Shown: piece after piece, positions 1 to 7,138 of the stretch | Layout: every line of letters starts with the position of its first letter | How positions within the stretch are numbered: the first letter of the stretch is position 1 | Assembly: GCA_039030125.1 (NCBI GenBank) | Contig: JBCCEV010000088.1 | Location: forward strand, 1-17,675 | DNA from: JBCCEV01 sp039030125 | GTDB lineage: Bacteria; Pseudomonadota; Gammaproteobacteria; Ga0077536 | Direction: 5' to 3' | Length of the DNA: 17,675 nt | Program-made: the position numbers and the translations under genes | Notes under the pieces: model-generated | The model's database searches: none | Told to the model about the DNA's origin: nothing | Seen by the model: the letters and a program-made list of their open reading frames with translations, nothing else

Positions 1-511
1 CACCCGACCACTGTCCGGCAAGTTCACGAAATTTCTCGTCCACTAAGTCCTCGCCCGCCTGTTGCGCTGCCTTAACCAACAGCAAGTAAGGGGCGTCCAA
101 CGCCTGGGCTAAGGCCACACTCAACGAATCTGAGGTCACGTCCCACGATCTCGGCAACCCGGGGAAGTCTCCTTGATCAGCGGGCGCCCAAATTGGGGTG
201 ACGACATCCTCGAGCAGGGTTTTCTTTATGGTGTCGACGTCAAGACATATCTTAAGACGGTGGTCGAGCGTGGCGAGGAGTTGCGCGTTGAAGCCCATTG
301 CCCGGATCGCCAAATCACTAGCCGTGCCATCGTCGAGGTTCGAATTTTTCTGCACCTCACGCACCGTGTTGGCAGCCGCTCCCCCACCGCAGACAACAAC
401 ACACCGCCAGTCAACAGGAAGACCTGTTAGCACCTCTAAGCAGCGCCCAAGGGATCGCGTGCCTAAAATGCTGCCACCGAGCTTAACGACTAACAAATTG
501 TGCTTGTGCAT
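1..511 (-). CDS. Amino acid kinase family protein, MfnE-like (3' end beyond the window)
   Basis: I translated this frame by hand on the minus strand. It opens at ATG 511 and stays open to base 1, giving about 170 residues that begin MHKHNLLVVKLGGSIL. The K-x-G-G-S loop at residues 10-14 and the VVVCGGGAAA turn near residue 40 are hallmarks of the amino acid kinase (carbamate/aspartate/uridylate kinase) superfamily. In methanogens, MfnE of this superfamily phosphorylates the aminomethylfuran phosphate to its diphosphate, the step before MfnF. An MfnF-like gene lies two genes upstream, so an MfnE role in methylofuran synthesis is a reasonable inference. The start overlaps the 3' end of pabB by 29 bases and has no clear Shine-Dalgarno, so it is probably translationally coupled. 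Family assignment is firm; substrate is inferred. The C-terminal nucleotide-binding part is outside the window. Confidence 0.85.
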   Translation of the reverse strand, partial: MHKHNLLVVKLGGSILGTRSLGRCLEVLTGLPVDWRCVVVCGGGAAANTVREVQKNSNLDDGTASDLAIRAMGFNAQLLATLDHRLKICLDVDTIKKTLLEDVVTPIWAPADQGDFPGLPRSWDVTSDSLSVALAQALDAPYLLLVKAAQQAGEDLVDEKFRELAGQWSG

Positions 512-1865
512 CGCTGAGCACGTTGAGCATGGCCGCGGCCTTATCCAGACTCTCCTGATATTCGGCATCGAGATCAGAATCCATAACGATGCCACCGCCG
601 GCCCAGCAATAAACCTTGCTTGCGGTGCAAAGCATTGTGCGTATCGCGATGTTGGTATCAATCTGCCCGTCAAAAGATAGGTAACCGATCGAGCCACAAT
701 AGATTTTTCGCCGCGTCGGTTCGAGTTCGTCGATAATTTCCATCGCCCGGACCTTCGGTGCGCCAGTGATCGAACCGCCAGGAAAACAAGCTCGCAAGAG
801 GTCCAAGGCCGTTTGATTGGCGCTTAATGTGCCCGTCACACGGCTCACCAAATGATGCACACGAGCAAAACTTTCAACGGTAAAAAGATCCGGCACATCA
901 ACACTACCGGGTTCGCAAACCTTAGCCAGATCATTGCGCAAAAGATCGACAATCATCAGATTCTCAGCCTGGTCTTTTTCGCTCGCCAGCAACTCGCGTC
1001 GTCGCGATTCATCCCCGGCGCGGTCACCTACTCGGGCACGAGTGCCTTTGATTGGTTTGGTTTCAACCTTGCGGCCGCGCACGCTTATGAAACGTTCCGG
1101 GGAGGAAGAGAGAATCGCGCCATCGCCGGTGCGAATGAATGCCGCGTAAGGGGCGGGATTAAGCTCGCGCAGTCTTAAGTACGCCATCCACGGATCGCCG
1201 ACGATGTCAGCGCAGAAGCGCTGCGCATAATTGACTTGATAACAATCGCCGTCGCGAATGTAACGCTTAATTTTTCTGAAATCGGCGCTATAACGCTCGT
1301 AGGAGGTGTCGTGAATCGTGGGACTGATCACGCTGAACCCGGGGCTGATCGTCGGTGGCGTTACGGTCCTTGTGATCTGGAGCGCGCGCTCGAAACGCTC
1401 GACGGTTAATGCATCCAAACCGTGATGCACGAGCTTGGCCGTGGCCGTGAGATGATCAACGACCAAACACCAATCGTAGATCCCCACCGACAAATCCGGC
1501 AGCGACAAATCGTTATTGGCGATACTCGGAAGACTTTCGATCACCCTCGCGAGATCGTAGCCAAAAAAACCAAGCGCACCACCACAAAACGGCAACTCTG
1601 CAAGGCTTGGAATGTTGACATCCATCTGTTCGGCGAGGAGCGCAAACGGGTCTTCGTTGGACTCAAGGCGCCCATGGTGACTTTCAATCGTCGTATTGCC
1701 GCCGACACTGGTTAAACGGGTTCGCGGCTCCCAGGCCACCACATCATAACGGCCACCGCCGCCGCTGGACGCGCATGAATCGAGAAAAACGAATCCTGGG
1801 TAGGAACTGACGCGACCTAAACGCGCCGCCGTGTCCGGATAGTAATCAAGCTCGACAACTTCCAA
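483..1865 (-). CDS. pabB: Aminodeoxychorismate synthase component I (PabB)
   Basis: A 460-residue chorismate-binding enzyme. It should aminate chorismate to 4-amino-4-deoxychorismate, the precursor of 4-aminobenzoate. Visible signatures are GGALGFFGYD (95-104), GDCYQVNYAQRF (206-217), SSSPERFI (253-260), PIKGT (271-275), ENLMIVDLLRNDL (301-313) and GSITGAPKVRAMEII (364-378). Lys273 in PIKGT marks PabB; anthranilate synthase TrpE usually has Ala there. The start is TTG at 1865, four bases after the first base of the upstream stop codon. An in-frame stop lies only a few codons further up and no ATG is available, so TTG is forced. There is no strong Shine-Dalgarno. No glutaminase (PabA) or lyase (PabC) is in the window. 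Its place beside methylofuran and H4MPT genes suggests it feeds 4-aminobenzoate to MptG, though it may also serve folate. Confidence 0.93.
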   Translation of the reverse strand: MEVVELDYYPDTAARLGRVSSYPGFVFLDSCASSGGGGRYDVVAWEPRTRLTSVGGNTTIESHHGRLESNEDPFALLAEQMDVNIPSLAELPFCGGALGFFGYDLARVIESLPSIANNDLSLPDLSVGIYDWCLVVDHLTATAKLVHHGLDALTVERFERALQITRTVTPPTISPGFSVISPTIHDTSYERYSADFRKIKRYIRDGDCYQVNYAQRFCADIVGDPWMAYLRLRELNPAPYAAFIRTGDGAILSSSPERFISVRGRKVETKPIKGTRARVGDRAGDESRRRELLASEKDQAENLMIVDLLRNDLAKVCEPGSVDVPDLFTVESFARVHHLVSRVTGTLSANQTALDLLRACFPGGSITGAPKVRAMEIIDELEPTRRKIYCGSIGYLSFDGQIDTNIAIRTMLCTASKVYCWAGGGIVMDSDLDAEYQESLDKAAAMLNVLSDAQAQFVSR

Positions 1866-1866
1866 G

Positions 1867-2913
1867 TTAAGTCGTCATCCACGCGAGCCGTGCTACCGCC
1901 ACCGCAGGGGCATTGGCTGTAATTGCGCTCTGTATCGACTGCGGCGCTTCGATTAACTCTCCAAAAGCTTGATATCCGCAAGCTCGGTAAGCCGCGAGTC
2001 GTTTGACCAGGAAACTCCCGATCCCGGCACCAACAAGGATAGGCGGTGGTGCATCCAAGCGTGACAAGACCACGTTAAAGGCGCGCAGCAACTGAGCGAA
2101 ATGTTCGTCGGCGATGGCGGCGGCACTCGCTCGCCAGTATCCAAGATCGGCACTCCGGTAATCTTGTCCCAACATCCGAGCGATGCGCGCGGCGCTTGAT
2201 TCGATGTCCTTACCTCTGCCATCGGCGGTTTCCATTAAGTCATCATCCAGATGCAACTGATCCAAAAGCCGATAAACATCACCCATGGATGCGAAACTCT
2301 CACTAGCAATCGGTACCGAATTTCCTTTAAAGGGGACCTCTCGGCAGACCGCCATAATGGGAGTCCGAACGACGCCAGTATAGGCCAGCTCCCGTGCCGC
2401 CAACCGCGTCGCGTCTTCTTGGGCCGCGGTAACAAGTTCGCCATTTTTAAGCGGCACAATATCGGTGGTCGTACTGCCAACGTCGATCAAAACCCCATCG
2501 GCGACCAATTCAGACGCAAAAGCGCCTAGCGCTAACCAATTTGCCGATGCGATCGCTTGCAGCCGGTCCTCGGTCACTTCTTGATCGACAGACAGCCAGC
2601 CGGAATAGCCTGCAAAGATGCGCACATGCTCGGCGTTGGCGACTGCCGGCAGAAACTTGGCAAGAATCATCTGGACGCCTTCTCGACGATCTTTAAAGAC
2701 ATCACATAACTCACCGGTCATCGTGATGGCATGAGCGGCACCGGGCGCATCAATTGCGAGCCCAACCATTCCGATCGCCCGTTCTAGCTCATCCAAACCG
2801 CGCCATAGTGGGCTGGCGACGACGCGGACGTCGGTCACCGACCCAGCTCTATCGACGTGCGCAACCTTCAAATGCGCACCGCCGATATCCCAGCCAAAAA
2901 ACGCTTCCGCCAA
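1867..2913 (-). CDS. H4MPT-linked C1-transfer pathway protein, hydantoinase/ASKHA fold, MfnF-like
   Basis: A 348-residue protein of the hydantoinase A-like ASKHA superfamily. It matches the group called 'probable H4MPT-linked C1 transfer pathway protein' in methylotrophs. The N-terminal phosphate loop GWDIGGAHLKVA (7-18), MTGELCDVF (65-73), the second phosphate motif DVGSTTTDI (144-152) and a late glycine-rich GAGIGSF are all visible. Its archaeal relative MfnF joins the aminomethylfuran diphosphate to gamma-glutamyl-tyramine, releasing pyrophosphate. By homology this gene should make the furan-aryl ether of bacterial methylofuran. The start is TTG at 2913, directly preceded by an in-frame TAA. 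The phosphate loop must sit close to the N-terminus, so no downstream start is credible. One base separates its stop from the pabB start, so the two are surely in one operon. Family is certain; exact reaction is inferred. Confidence 0.87.
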   Translation of the reverse strand: MAEAFFGWDIGGAHLKVAHVDRAGSVTDVRVVASPLWRGLDELERAIGMVGLAIDAPGAAHAITMTGELCDVFKDRREGVQMILAKFLPAVANAEHVRIFAGYSGWLSVDQEVTEDRLQAIASANWLALGAFASELVADGVLIDVGSTTTDIVPLKNGELVTAAQEDATRLAARELAYTGVVRTPIMAVCREVPFKGNSVPIASESFASMGDVYRLLDQLHLDDDLMETADGRGKDIESSAARIARMLGQDYRSADLGYWRASAAAIADEHFAQLLRAFNVVLSRLDAPPPILVGAGIGSFLVKRLAAYRACGYQAFGELIEAPQSIQSAITANAPAVAVARLAWMTT

Positions 2914-2998
2914 TTATCGTCTCGACTTTTTATCTGTAATCAAGCACATTTTAGCCGCCGCTACCTCACCGTGAGAAGGTAAAGAACGAATCCGTCCC
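2914..2998. promoter_or_regulatory. Divergent promoter region between the mfnF-like and HisA-like genes
   Basis: This 85-base gap lies between two genes transcribed away from each other, so it must hold both promoters unless one mRNA starts elsewhere. On the minus strand a TAAAAT box (2948-2953) is a possible -10 element, with only a poor -35. Around 2961-2980 there is an imperfect inverted repeat (TACCTCAC against GTGAGAAGGTA, with three extra bases in the right arm) that could bind a regulator. No convincing plus-strand promoter was found. Confidence 0.35.
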
Positions 2999-3703
2999 AT
3001 GAAACTGATCCCGGTTATAGACTTGATGGGTGATACCGTGGTCGCCGCCGATCGTGGGCAGCGCGATTCATATGTACCACTTCAAACACCACTGAGCCGC
3101 ACTGCCGAGCCCTGCGAGGTGGTGCGTGGGCTGCGCGCGCACTACGAATTTGACACCCTCTATATCGCCGACCTTGACGCAATCACGAAAGGCCGCTCGC
3201 AAGCGTCTTCGGTTAAACGTGTGCATGAGGAATTCCAAGATTTGGTTTTATGGATTGATGCAGGATTTGCCGCGCCACCGCAAATTGAAAGCTACGGCGA
3301 GGGTAGTTTTCGATTTACCCCGGTAATCGGCACCGAAACGCTACCCGATTTAGAGTCCTTGGCGTGTCTCAATACCGCCCTCGGTGCCGATCATTTCGTT
3401 CTTTCCTTGGATCACAAAGAGCAAGCAAGCTTGGGGCCGGCGTCAGTCTTCTCGGCGCCACAAATCTGGCCGCAACGCAATATCGTAATGAGTCTGTCAC
3501 ATGTTGGGGCGAACGCCGGGCCAGATTTCGAGCGATTGAATCACTTCCGATCACTCGCTCCCAGCCGCGAATGGTTTGCCGCCGGTGGCGTTCGCAACAG
3601 CGACGATATAGAAATACTCGAAGCGGCTGGAATTTCGGGAGCGCTGTTAGCGTCGGCCCTACACGCAAAAAAAATAGCGCCCGAAAAAAAAATGCCCCGC
3701 TAG
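2999..3703 (+). CDS. HisA/HisF-family TIM-barrel protein of the C1 cofactor cluster
   Basis: A 234-residue (beta/alpha)8 barrel protein related to HisA and HisF. The N-terminus MKLIPVIDLMGDTVV and two acidic positions expected for the family, Asp8 and Asp138 (in LSLDHK), are present. The pattern of a late AAGGVRNSDDIEIL phosphate loop followed by SGALLASALH also fits. It is not an ordinary histidine gene, because no other his genes are nearby and the HisA-specific regions are diverged. A related 'HisA/HisF family' group occurs in methanogens and methylotrophs near H4MPT and methanofuran genes, so a role in cofactor synthesis is likely, but its reaction is unknown to me. It is the only plus-strand gene between two minus-strand blocks, and its last four codons and stop run into the fae terminator. 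The start ATG has only a distant AGAAGG upstream. Confidence 0.82.
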   Translation: MKLIPVIDLMGDTVVAADRGQRDSYVPLQTPLSRTAEPCEVVRGLRAHYEFDTLYIADLDAITKGRSQASSVKRVHEEFQDLVLWIDAGFAAPPQIESYGEGSFRFTPVIGTETLPDLESLACLNTALGADHFVLSLDHKEQASLGPASVFSAPQIWPQRNIVMSLSHVGANAGPDFERLNHFRSLAPSREWFAAGGVRNSDDIEILEAAGISGALLASALHAKKIAPEKKMPR

Positions 3704-3713
3704 GCGGGGCATT
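3684..3713 (-). terminator. Intrinsic terminator of fae, embedded in the end of the HisA-like gene
   Basis: A perfect 10-base-pair stem, AATGCCCCGC at 3691-3700 paired with GCGGGGCATT at 3704-3713, closes a three-base loop (3701-3703). Read on the minus strand, the hairpin begins 21 bases after the fae stop and is followed by nine T residues (3692-3684), a textbook Rho-independent terminator. Read on the plus strand, there is no T tract after it, so it serves fae best. The loop bases are the TAG stop of the convergent HisA-like gene. Confidence 0.93.
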
Positions 3714-3734
3714 CGTAAACGGTGCAATGGGTTC

Positions 3735-4247
3735 CTAGCTATGCGCTTGGAACGGGTGGTCTGCAGCGCCCTTCTGGGAGACGACGTCCGCAGCCTTTGG
3801 TTCACGCGCTACGGCACGCTGGATCGATTCCTTGACCGCTTGATAGTTATAGTCTTGGATCTTGGCGTCGTCCTCCGCAAGCCAATGGATGAAAACGCCC
3901 ACACAAATGAAAATGTCGTCAGCTTCGTCTGCCGGGATGGTGCCATCCTCGACACAATCAGCGACCGCCATGGCAACTCCGCGCTGAGCGGGGCCAAACA
4001 TTTGCACTGCTTGCTTTGAACCTTTAATCGTGACCTTGTTGAACATCACCGTGCTCGGTTTACACGCTAGGTTAGGCGCAACAACGGCCAACAAAGAACT
4101 GAATCCATCTTTGTTATTGGTCAGACAATTACAAAATGCGGATTCCGCGGAGCTACCACGCGGACCCATAATCAAATCGATATGCGCAACCTCGTTGCCG
4201 TCGCCTACCAGCGATTCGCCCACGAGGACTCGATCAACAACTGCCAT
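3735..4247 (-). CDS. fae: Formaldehyde-activating enzyme (Fae)
   Basis: A 170-residue enzyme that condenses formaldehyde with H4MPT to methylene-H4MPT in the cytoplasm. It has the usual length of bacterial Fae, and nearly every conserved block can be read: VGDGNEVAHIDLIMGPRGS (14-32), NNKDGFSSLLAVVAPNL, MFNKVTI, QAVQMFGPAQRGVAMAV, GTIPADEADD and GVFIHW. His22 in NEVAHID is the conserved histidine proposed to act in catalysis. The start is ATG 4247 because AGGAG stands 8 bases upstream. A longer in-frame reading from 4322 would add 25 unrelated residues. It has its own 120-base leader and a strong terminator, so it is probably transcribed separately as well as from upstream. Fae is usually one of the most abundant proteins in methylotrophs, which fits the strong translation signal. 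Confidence 0.98.
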   Translation of the reverse strand: MAVVDRVLVGESLVGDGNEVAHIDLIMGPRGSSAESAFCNCLTNNKDGFSSLLAVVAPNLACKPSTVMFNKVTIKGSKQAVQMFGPAQRGVAMAVADCVEDGTIPADEADDIFICVGVFIHWLAEDDAKIQDYNYQAVKESIQRAVAREPKAADVVSQKGAADHPFQAHS

Positions 4248-4367
4248 GCTTTTTTCTCCTTCTATTTGATTGCTATCGCTAGAACTAAAAAGGGCTTTAA
4301 AGATCGACATCGGGTTTCCCAATTACGCCGCCTATTTGCTGGCGACGCTCACAACTTAAAATTATTT
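4248..4367 (-). promoter_or_regulatory. fae leader: strong Shine-Dalgarno and candidate promoter
   Basis: This is the only sizeable gap in the minus-strand block, so it is a natural place for a separate fae promoter. The ribosome binding site AGGAG (minus strand, 4260-4256) with an 8-base A-rich spacer fixes the fae start. A possible sigma70-type promoter on the minus strand is TTGGGA (4322-4317), a 16-base spacer and TTAAAG (4300-4295). The Shine-Dalgarno is firm; the promoter is only a candidate. Confidence 0.5.
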
Positions 4368-5228
4368 CTATCGCCCACGCCCCAACCGTTCCTTCAATAA
4401 TCCGACGGTCAAGGTGGCGACAGTGAGATCGGCGGTTGTTCCCGGATTGATCCCCCTCGATTTGAGCACCTCATCGAACGGGTCGAGCAGTGCTCTAATC
4501 GGGCCCGGATTCTCGCACGCTTTCAGACTCGATTCCAAGCGGCAAGCGCGCCGGCTCACGTCCAACGCCGTTGCGAAGCCATGTTTTCGAACGATATGGG
4601 AGTCGAGCTGAGCGGCGAGCAGGTGCACAAAAACTACCGAGGCGACAGAAACCAAGGAGCCTAGAGAAGCGCGCCCGCGCTCGAAAGCATCAAGACCATC
4701 ACCAAAAATCGTCGCGAAGCAGTCCGTATACTGCATTGCGATTGCATCGCGTTGCCGCGCGAATCCCATCAATTGACGCAGCGGAAGGGTGGGTTCAGCG
4801 GCGACGTCTTGGTTCGCGCTAACGCCCAATCCGGCGGGATTAGCCAGCCGGATCGCTCTAAAACAGGCCGCTGCATCCGCCACTGATAGCGAATGAAGAA
4901 CGCGACCGAGTTCTTCCTCAAGCGCACAGTGAGCATGAACCCGCAACGCCGCTTCCGCCAGCGGCGCGAGGAGCAGGATGATCCCTAAATTTGTATTGCA
5001 GCCAACGCGCTCGAAAGTCGCCTGTACCGCATGTTCGATTCGATCACCGATCGGCAAGTCCTCGTCAATGAGGATAGGAACGATGGCGCGAGCGCTCGCC
5101 AGAAAGTCAGTCGCGGTCATGCCATGCCCCGCCCTTAAGACACTGACATTGCCGGGTTTCAAAGCTATTGCATCGAGCCGGCAGGCCTTGGAGAGGGCCC
5201 CGGCAACAGTCGTTTGGCGCGGCGTCAC
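4368..5228 (-). CDS. Triphosphoribosyl-dephospho-CoA synthase (CitG/MdcB)-like protein of the H4MPT cluster
   Basis: A 286-residue protein with the CitG-family signature LKPGNV (23-28) and the helical GCNTNLGIILLLAPLAEAA block (76-94). True CitG makes the prosthetic-group precursor of citrate lyase from ATP and dephospho-CoA, transferring a ribosyl unit. No citrate or malonate lyase genes are nearby. The gene sits between the RimK-like ligase and fae, the place of an uncharacterised ORF (orf7, as I remember it) in other methylotroph islands. A step in H4MPT side-chain synthesis is plausible but unproven. I prefer the GTG start at 5228 because it forms a GTGA overlap with the rimK-like stop and gives a family-like N-terminus. 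An ATG at 5264 would add 12 residues and lengthen the overlap to 40 bases. The family call is solid; the function is open. Confidence 0.85.
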   Translation of the reverse strand: MTPRQTTVAGALSKACRLDAIALKPGNVSVLRAGHGMTATDFLASARAIVPILIDEDLPIGDRIEHAVQATFERVGCNTNLGIILLLAPLAEAALRVHAHCALEEELGRVLHSLSVADAAACFRAIRLANPAGLGVSANQDVAAEPTLPLRQLMGFARQRDAIAMQYTDCFATIFGDGLDAFERGRASLGSLVSVASVVFVHLLAAQLDSHIVRKHGFATALDVSRRACRLESSLKACENPGPIRALLDPFDEVLKSRGINPGTTADLTVATLTVGLLKERLGRGR

Positions 5229-6133
5229 GCCGAAAGATCCACGGCGCTCCTGATCTCTTTGCAAAATGCGGCGACTAGACGCTCAGTGATGTCTTCACCC
5301 GTCGCGCGTTGCAATCCCTGCCATGCCGGGATCCCATTGACCTCAAGAACTTGCCATTCACCGTTTCCAGACTCAATCAGATCAACGCCAGCGTAAGAAG
5401 CACCACAAGCGTTCGCGGCGCGCACAGCGATCTCGGCCATCTCGTGAGTCAGTACAGTCGCGACACATTGCGCGCCCTTTGCGCGGTTCGTCACCCAATG
5501 CCCGCTTTCGCGATACATCGCGGCAACCGCCTGGTCATGAACCACAAAAACCCTGAGGTCTTTGAACTGCCCATCATCTCTGGCGACGAATTCTTGGAGA
5601 TAAAAAATCTCTCCTGGCAGCGCGTAATTGAGCTCGTTGATGTCACGTAGCAGGCGAATGCCGGTGCCTTGCGACCCGAAGAGTGGTTTTTTGACTAAAT
5701 TGCGTCCGGTGCCAAGAACCTCTTCGGCGATCTCACCGGCGCGGGTGAAAGATTCGGTGATCCAGGTCTTGGGCACGGCGACCCCGGCCTGCTTTAGCAA
5801 CAGGCTGGTCATCGACTTATCGACAGTCCGTTCAATGACGCGGCCACTATTGAACACGATGCAACCGTTGAGCTTCAGCATATGCAAAACATCAAGCCGT
5901 TGCACAATTTGCTCAAGAGATCCGCCTGGTACGCCGCGCACGAAAGCGCCGAGGGGCTGGCCTTCAAGACCCGGGATCTGTACCGGCTGCGCGGCCGCGA
6001 TATCAATTTCGCAGGCCGTGAGTGAGACAAAAATACTGGCGAACCCCTGCGCGGCCAAGGCGTCTTTTAGCGCCTTGCCGTGCCACCCTGGATCATCGGT
6101 GAAAATAACGATTGGCGGATGCCGATCGGCCAA
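5225..6133 (-). CDS. RimK-family ATP-grasp ligase (possible alpha-L-glutamate ligase, MptN-like)
   Basis: A 302-residue ATP-grasp enzyme of the RimK family. The central lysine region NLVKKP (145-150), the glycine-rich flap GSQGTG (153-158), YLQEF (178-182), DLRVFVV (192-198) and the metal-binding end with Asp251 and EVNG (264-267) are in the right order and spacing. Such enzymes add amino acids, commonly glutamate, to a carboxylate through an acyl phosphate. In methanogens a RimK relative (MptN) glutamylates H4MPT. In methylotrophs a RimK-like gene follows mch, and it may act on H4MPT or on the glutamate tail of methylofuran. It starts at TTG 6133, three bases after the mch stop, with GGGG-rich sequence at Shine-Dalgarno distance. 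It overlaps the CitG-like gene by four bases. Substrate is undetermined. Confidence 0.87.
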   Translation of the reverse strand: MADRHPPIVIFTDDPGWHGKALKDALAAQGFASIFVSLTACEIDIAAAQPVQIPGLEGQPLGAFVRGVPGGSLEQIVQRLDVLHMLKLNGCIVFNSGRVIERTVDKSMTSLLLKQAGVAVPKTWITESFTRAGEIAEEVLGTGRNLVKKPLFGSQGTGIRLLRDINELNYALPGEIFYLQEFVARDDGQFKDLRVFVVHDQAVAAMYRESGHWVTNRAKGAQCVATVLTHEMAEIAVRAANACGASYAGVDLIESGNGEWQVLEVNGIPAWQGLQRATGEDITERLVAAFCKEIRSAVDLSA

Positions 6134-6136
6134 TTT

Positions 6137-7120
6137 TCACACCCCGCCGAAAGACTCATCGAGCAGTTGGTCATGACGTTTTCCGGCGTGAAAAGTATGC
6201 CCGGAATTAACCGCGGTCACAGACACTGCCGCTGGCGAGAACAACATCGGATCGACCTTGTAGAAATCGTAGTCATATTCCTTGAATACCTGCCCGAACG
6301 GCCGGCCAAAGTCCCTGGACGCGCTGCTCGGCAAATCGTTTGCCAGCTTTTCGGCAACATCATCGTCGGCTTCAATAAAAAGATGCACTTGCCCGCCGAA
6401 CAGAATGGCGTCATTGGTGCGTCCCATGGCAGTCATAAAATCCGGTGATGGCGGCGGCACTGGCGCGCTCCCCATGCCGTCGACCACGGCGGTTAATGGA
6501 AACTTAAGCTCATGCAGCTTGTGCAGCGCAACTTCCAAGACCCGCGCGACAATTTGTACATTTCCGGCAAGGCTTGAAGTCGGTGTCAAGATCAAGGTGA
6601 GTTGCTCAGGGTCGATACCGCATCGCTCACAGACCTTCTGATTAATCTCAACCGGCGGGACCTTATCGACTTCCAAGACCAAAGTCGCTCGTCCCGCTGG
6701 GGTGCGGTAATCGAGCTCCTCGAAAAGTGCTTCGCGGCTGCCCATGGCGCGCCCTGGACCCGAGCCTAGCGCGAAAAAAGCCCCCTTGCCCTCGCCGTGA
6801 CTAAGACTCCAACCCGCATACTGTGATCCCAAACAAGCCACGGTAGGTTGCGCGGCAGACACATTGATATGCCATCCCCATTTCGCCGCATCGGCTTCGG
6901 CGGTAAGAAAAACATCGCCCAAACCACCCATGCAAATCTTACTGATCAGCACCCCGGCACTGAGCCCGCCGCGGGCGTTGATCCCCGCGTCGATGATCGT
7001 CGAGCCATCCTCGCCGACCTCCACGCTTACGCCGTAGCGCAAAGGATCGCCAATCAGTTCATCAACCAACGGCACAGCCAATTCATTGACGTTCAAATCA
7101 GAACCTGAAATACCCAGCAT
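6137..7120 (-). CDS. mch: Methenyl-H4MPT cyclohydrolase (Mch)
   Basis: A 327-residue enzyme that reversibly hydrolyses methenyl-H4MPT to N5-formyl-H4MPT, between the methylene dehydrogenase and the Fhc complex. It has the usual length of about 320 residues. Characteristic stretches include DPLRYGVSV (25-33), IIDAGINARGG (42-52), ACLGSQYAGW (95-104), LGSGPGRAM (118-126) and VPPVEINQKVCERCGI in the middle. The ATG at 7120 is preceded by GGGAGG six bases away, the strongest ribosome site in this block apart from fae. The gene is 18 bases downstream of the ATP-grasp gene and three bases upstream of the RimK-like gene, so it is in the middle of one operon. Nothing is missing or broken. Confidence 0.98.
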   Translation of the reverse strand: MLGISGSDLNVNELAVPLVDELIGDPLRYGVSVEVGEDGSTIIDAGINARGGLSAGVLISKICMGGLGDVFLTAEADAAKWGWHINVSAAQPTVACLGSQYAGWSLSHGEGKGAFFALGSGPGRAMGSREALFEELDYRTPAGRATLVLEVDKVPPVEINQKVCERCGIDPEQLTLILTPTSSLAGNVQIVARVLEVALHKLHELKFPLTAVVDGMGSAPVPPPSPDFMTAMGRTNDAILFGGQVHLFIEADDDVAEKLANDLPSSASRDFGRPFGQVFKEYDYDFYKVDPMLFSPAAVSVTAVNSGHTFHAGKRHDQLLDESFGGV

Positions 7121-7126
7121 TGTTTT

Positions 7127-7132
7127 CCTCCC
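7127..7132 (-). promoter_or_regulatory. Shine-Dalgarno of mch
   Basis: GGGAGG on the minus strand lies six bases before the mch ATG. It contrasts with the weak or absent ribosome sites of the neighbouring biosynthetic genes and supports the ATG at 7120. Confidence 0.85.
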
Positions 7133-7138
7133 GATGAC

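Noticed and set aside
173..680. Plus-strand open frames near the window start
   Set aside because: They lie antisense to the kinase and pabB genes, whose motifs are clear on the minus strand.
483..1865. Anthranilate synthase component I (TrpE) instead of PabB
   Set aside because: The PIKGT lysine and the cofactor context favour aminodeoxychorismate synthase.
2999..3703. A genuine histidine-biosynthesis hisA gene
   Set aside because: There are no his neighbours and the sequence fits the HisA/HisF-related group found with C1 cofactor genes.
4248..4322. A 25-codon N-terminal extension of Fae starting at 4322
   Set aside because: The extension does not resemble Fae, and AGGAG is correctly placed before the ATG at 4247, which gives the standard 170-residue protein.
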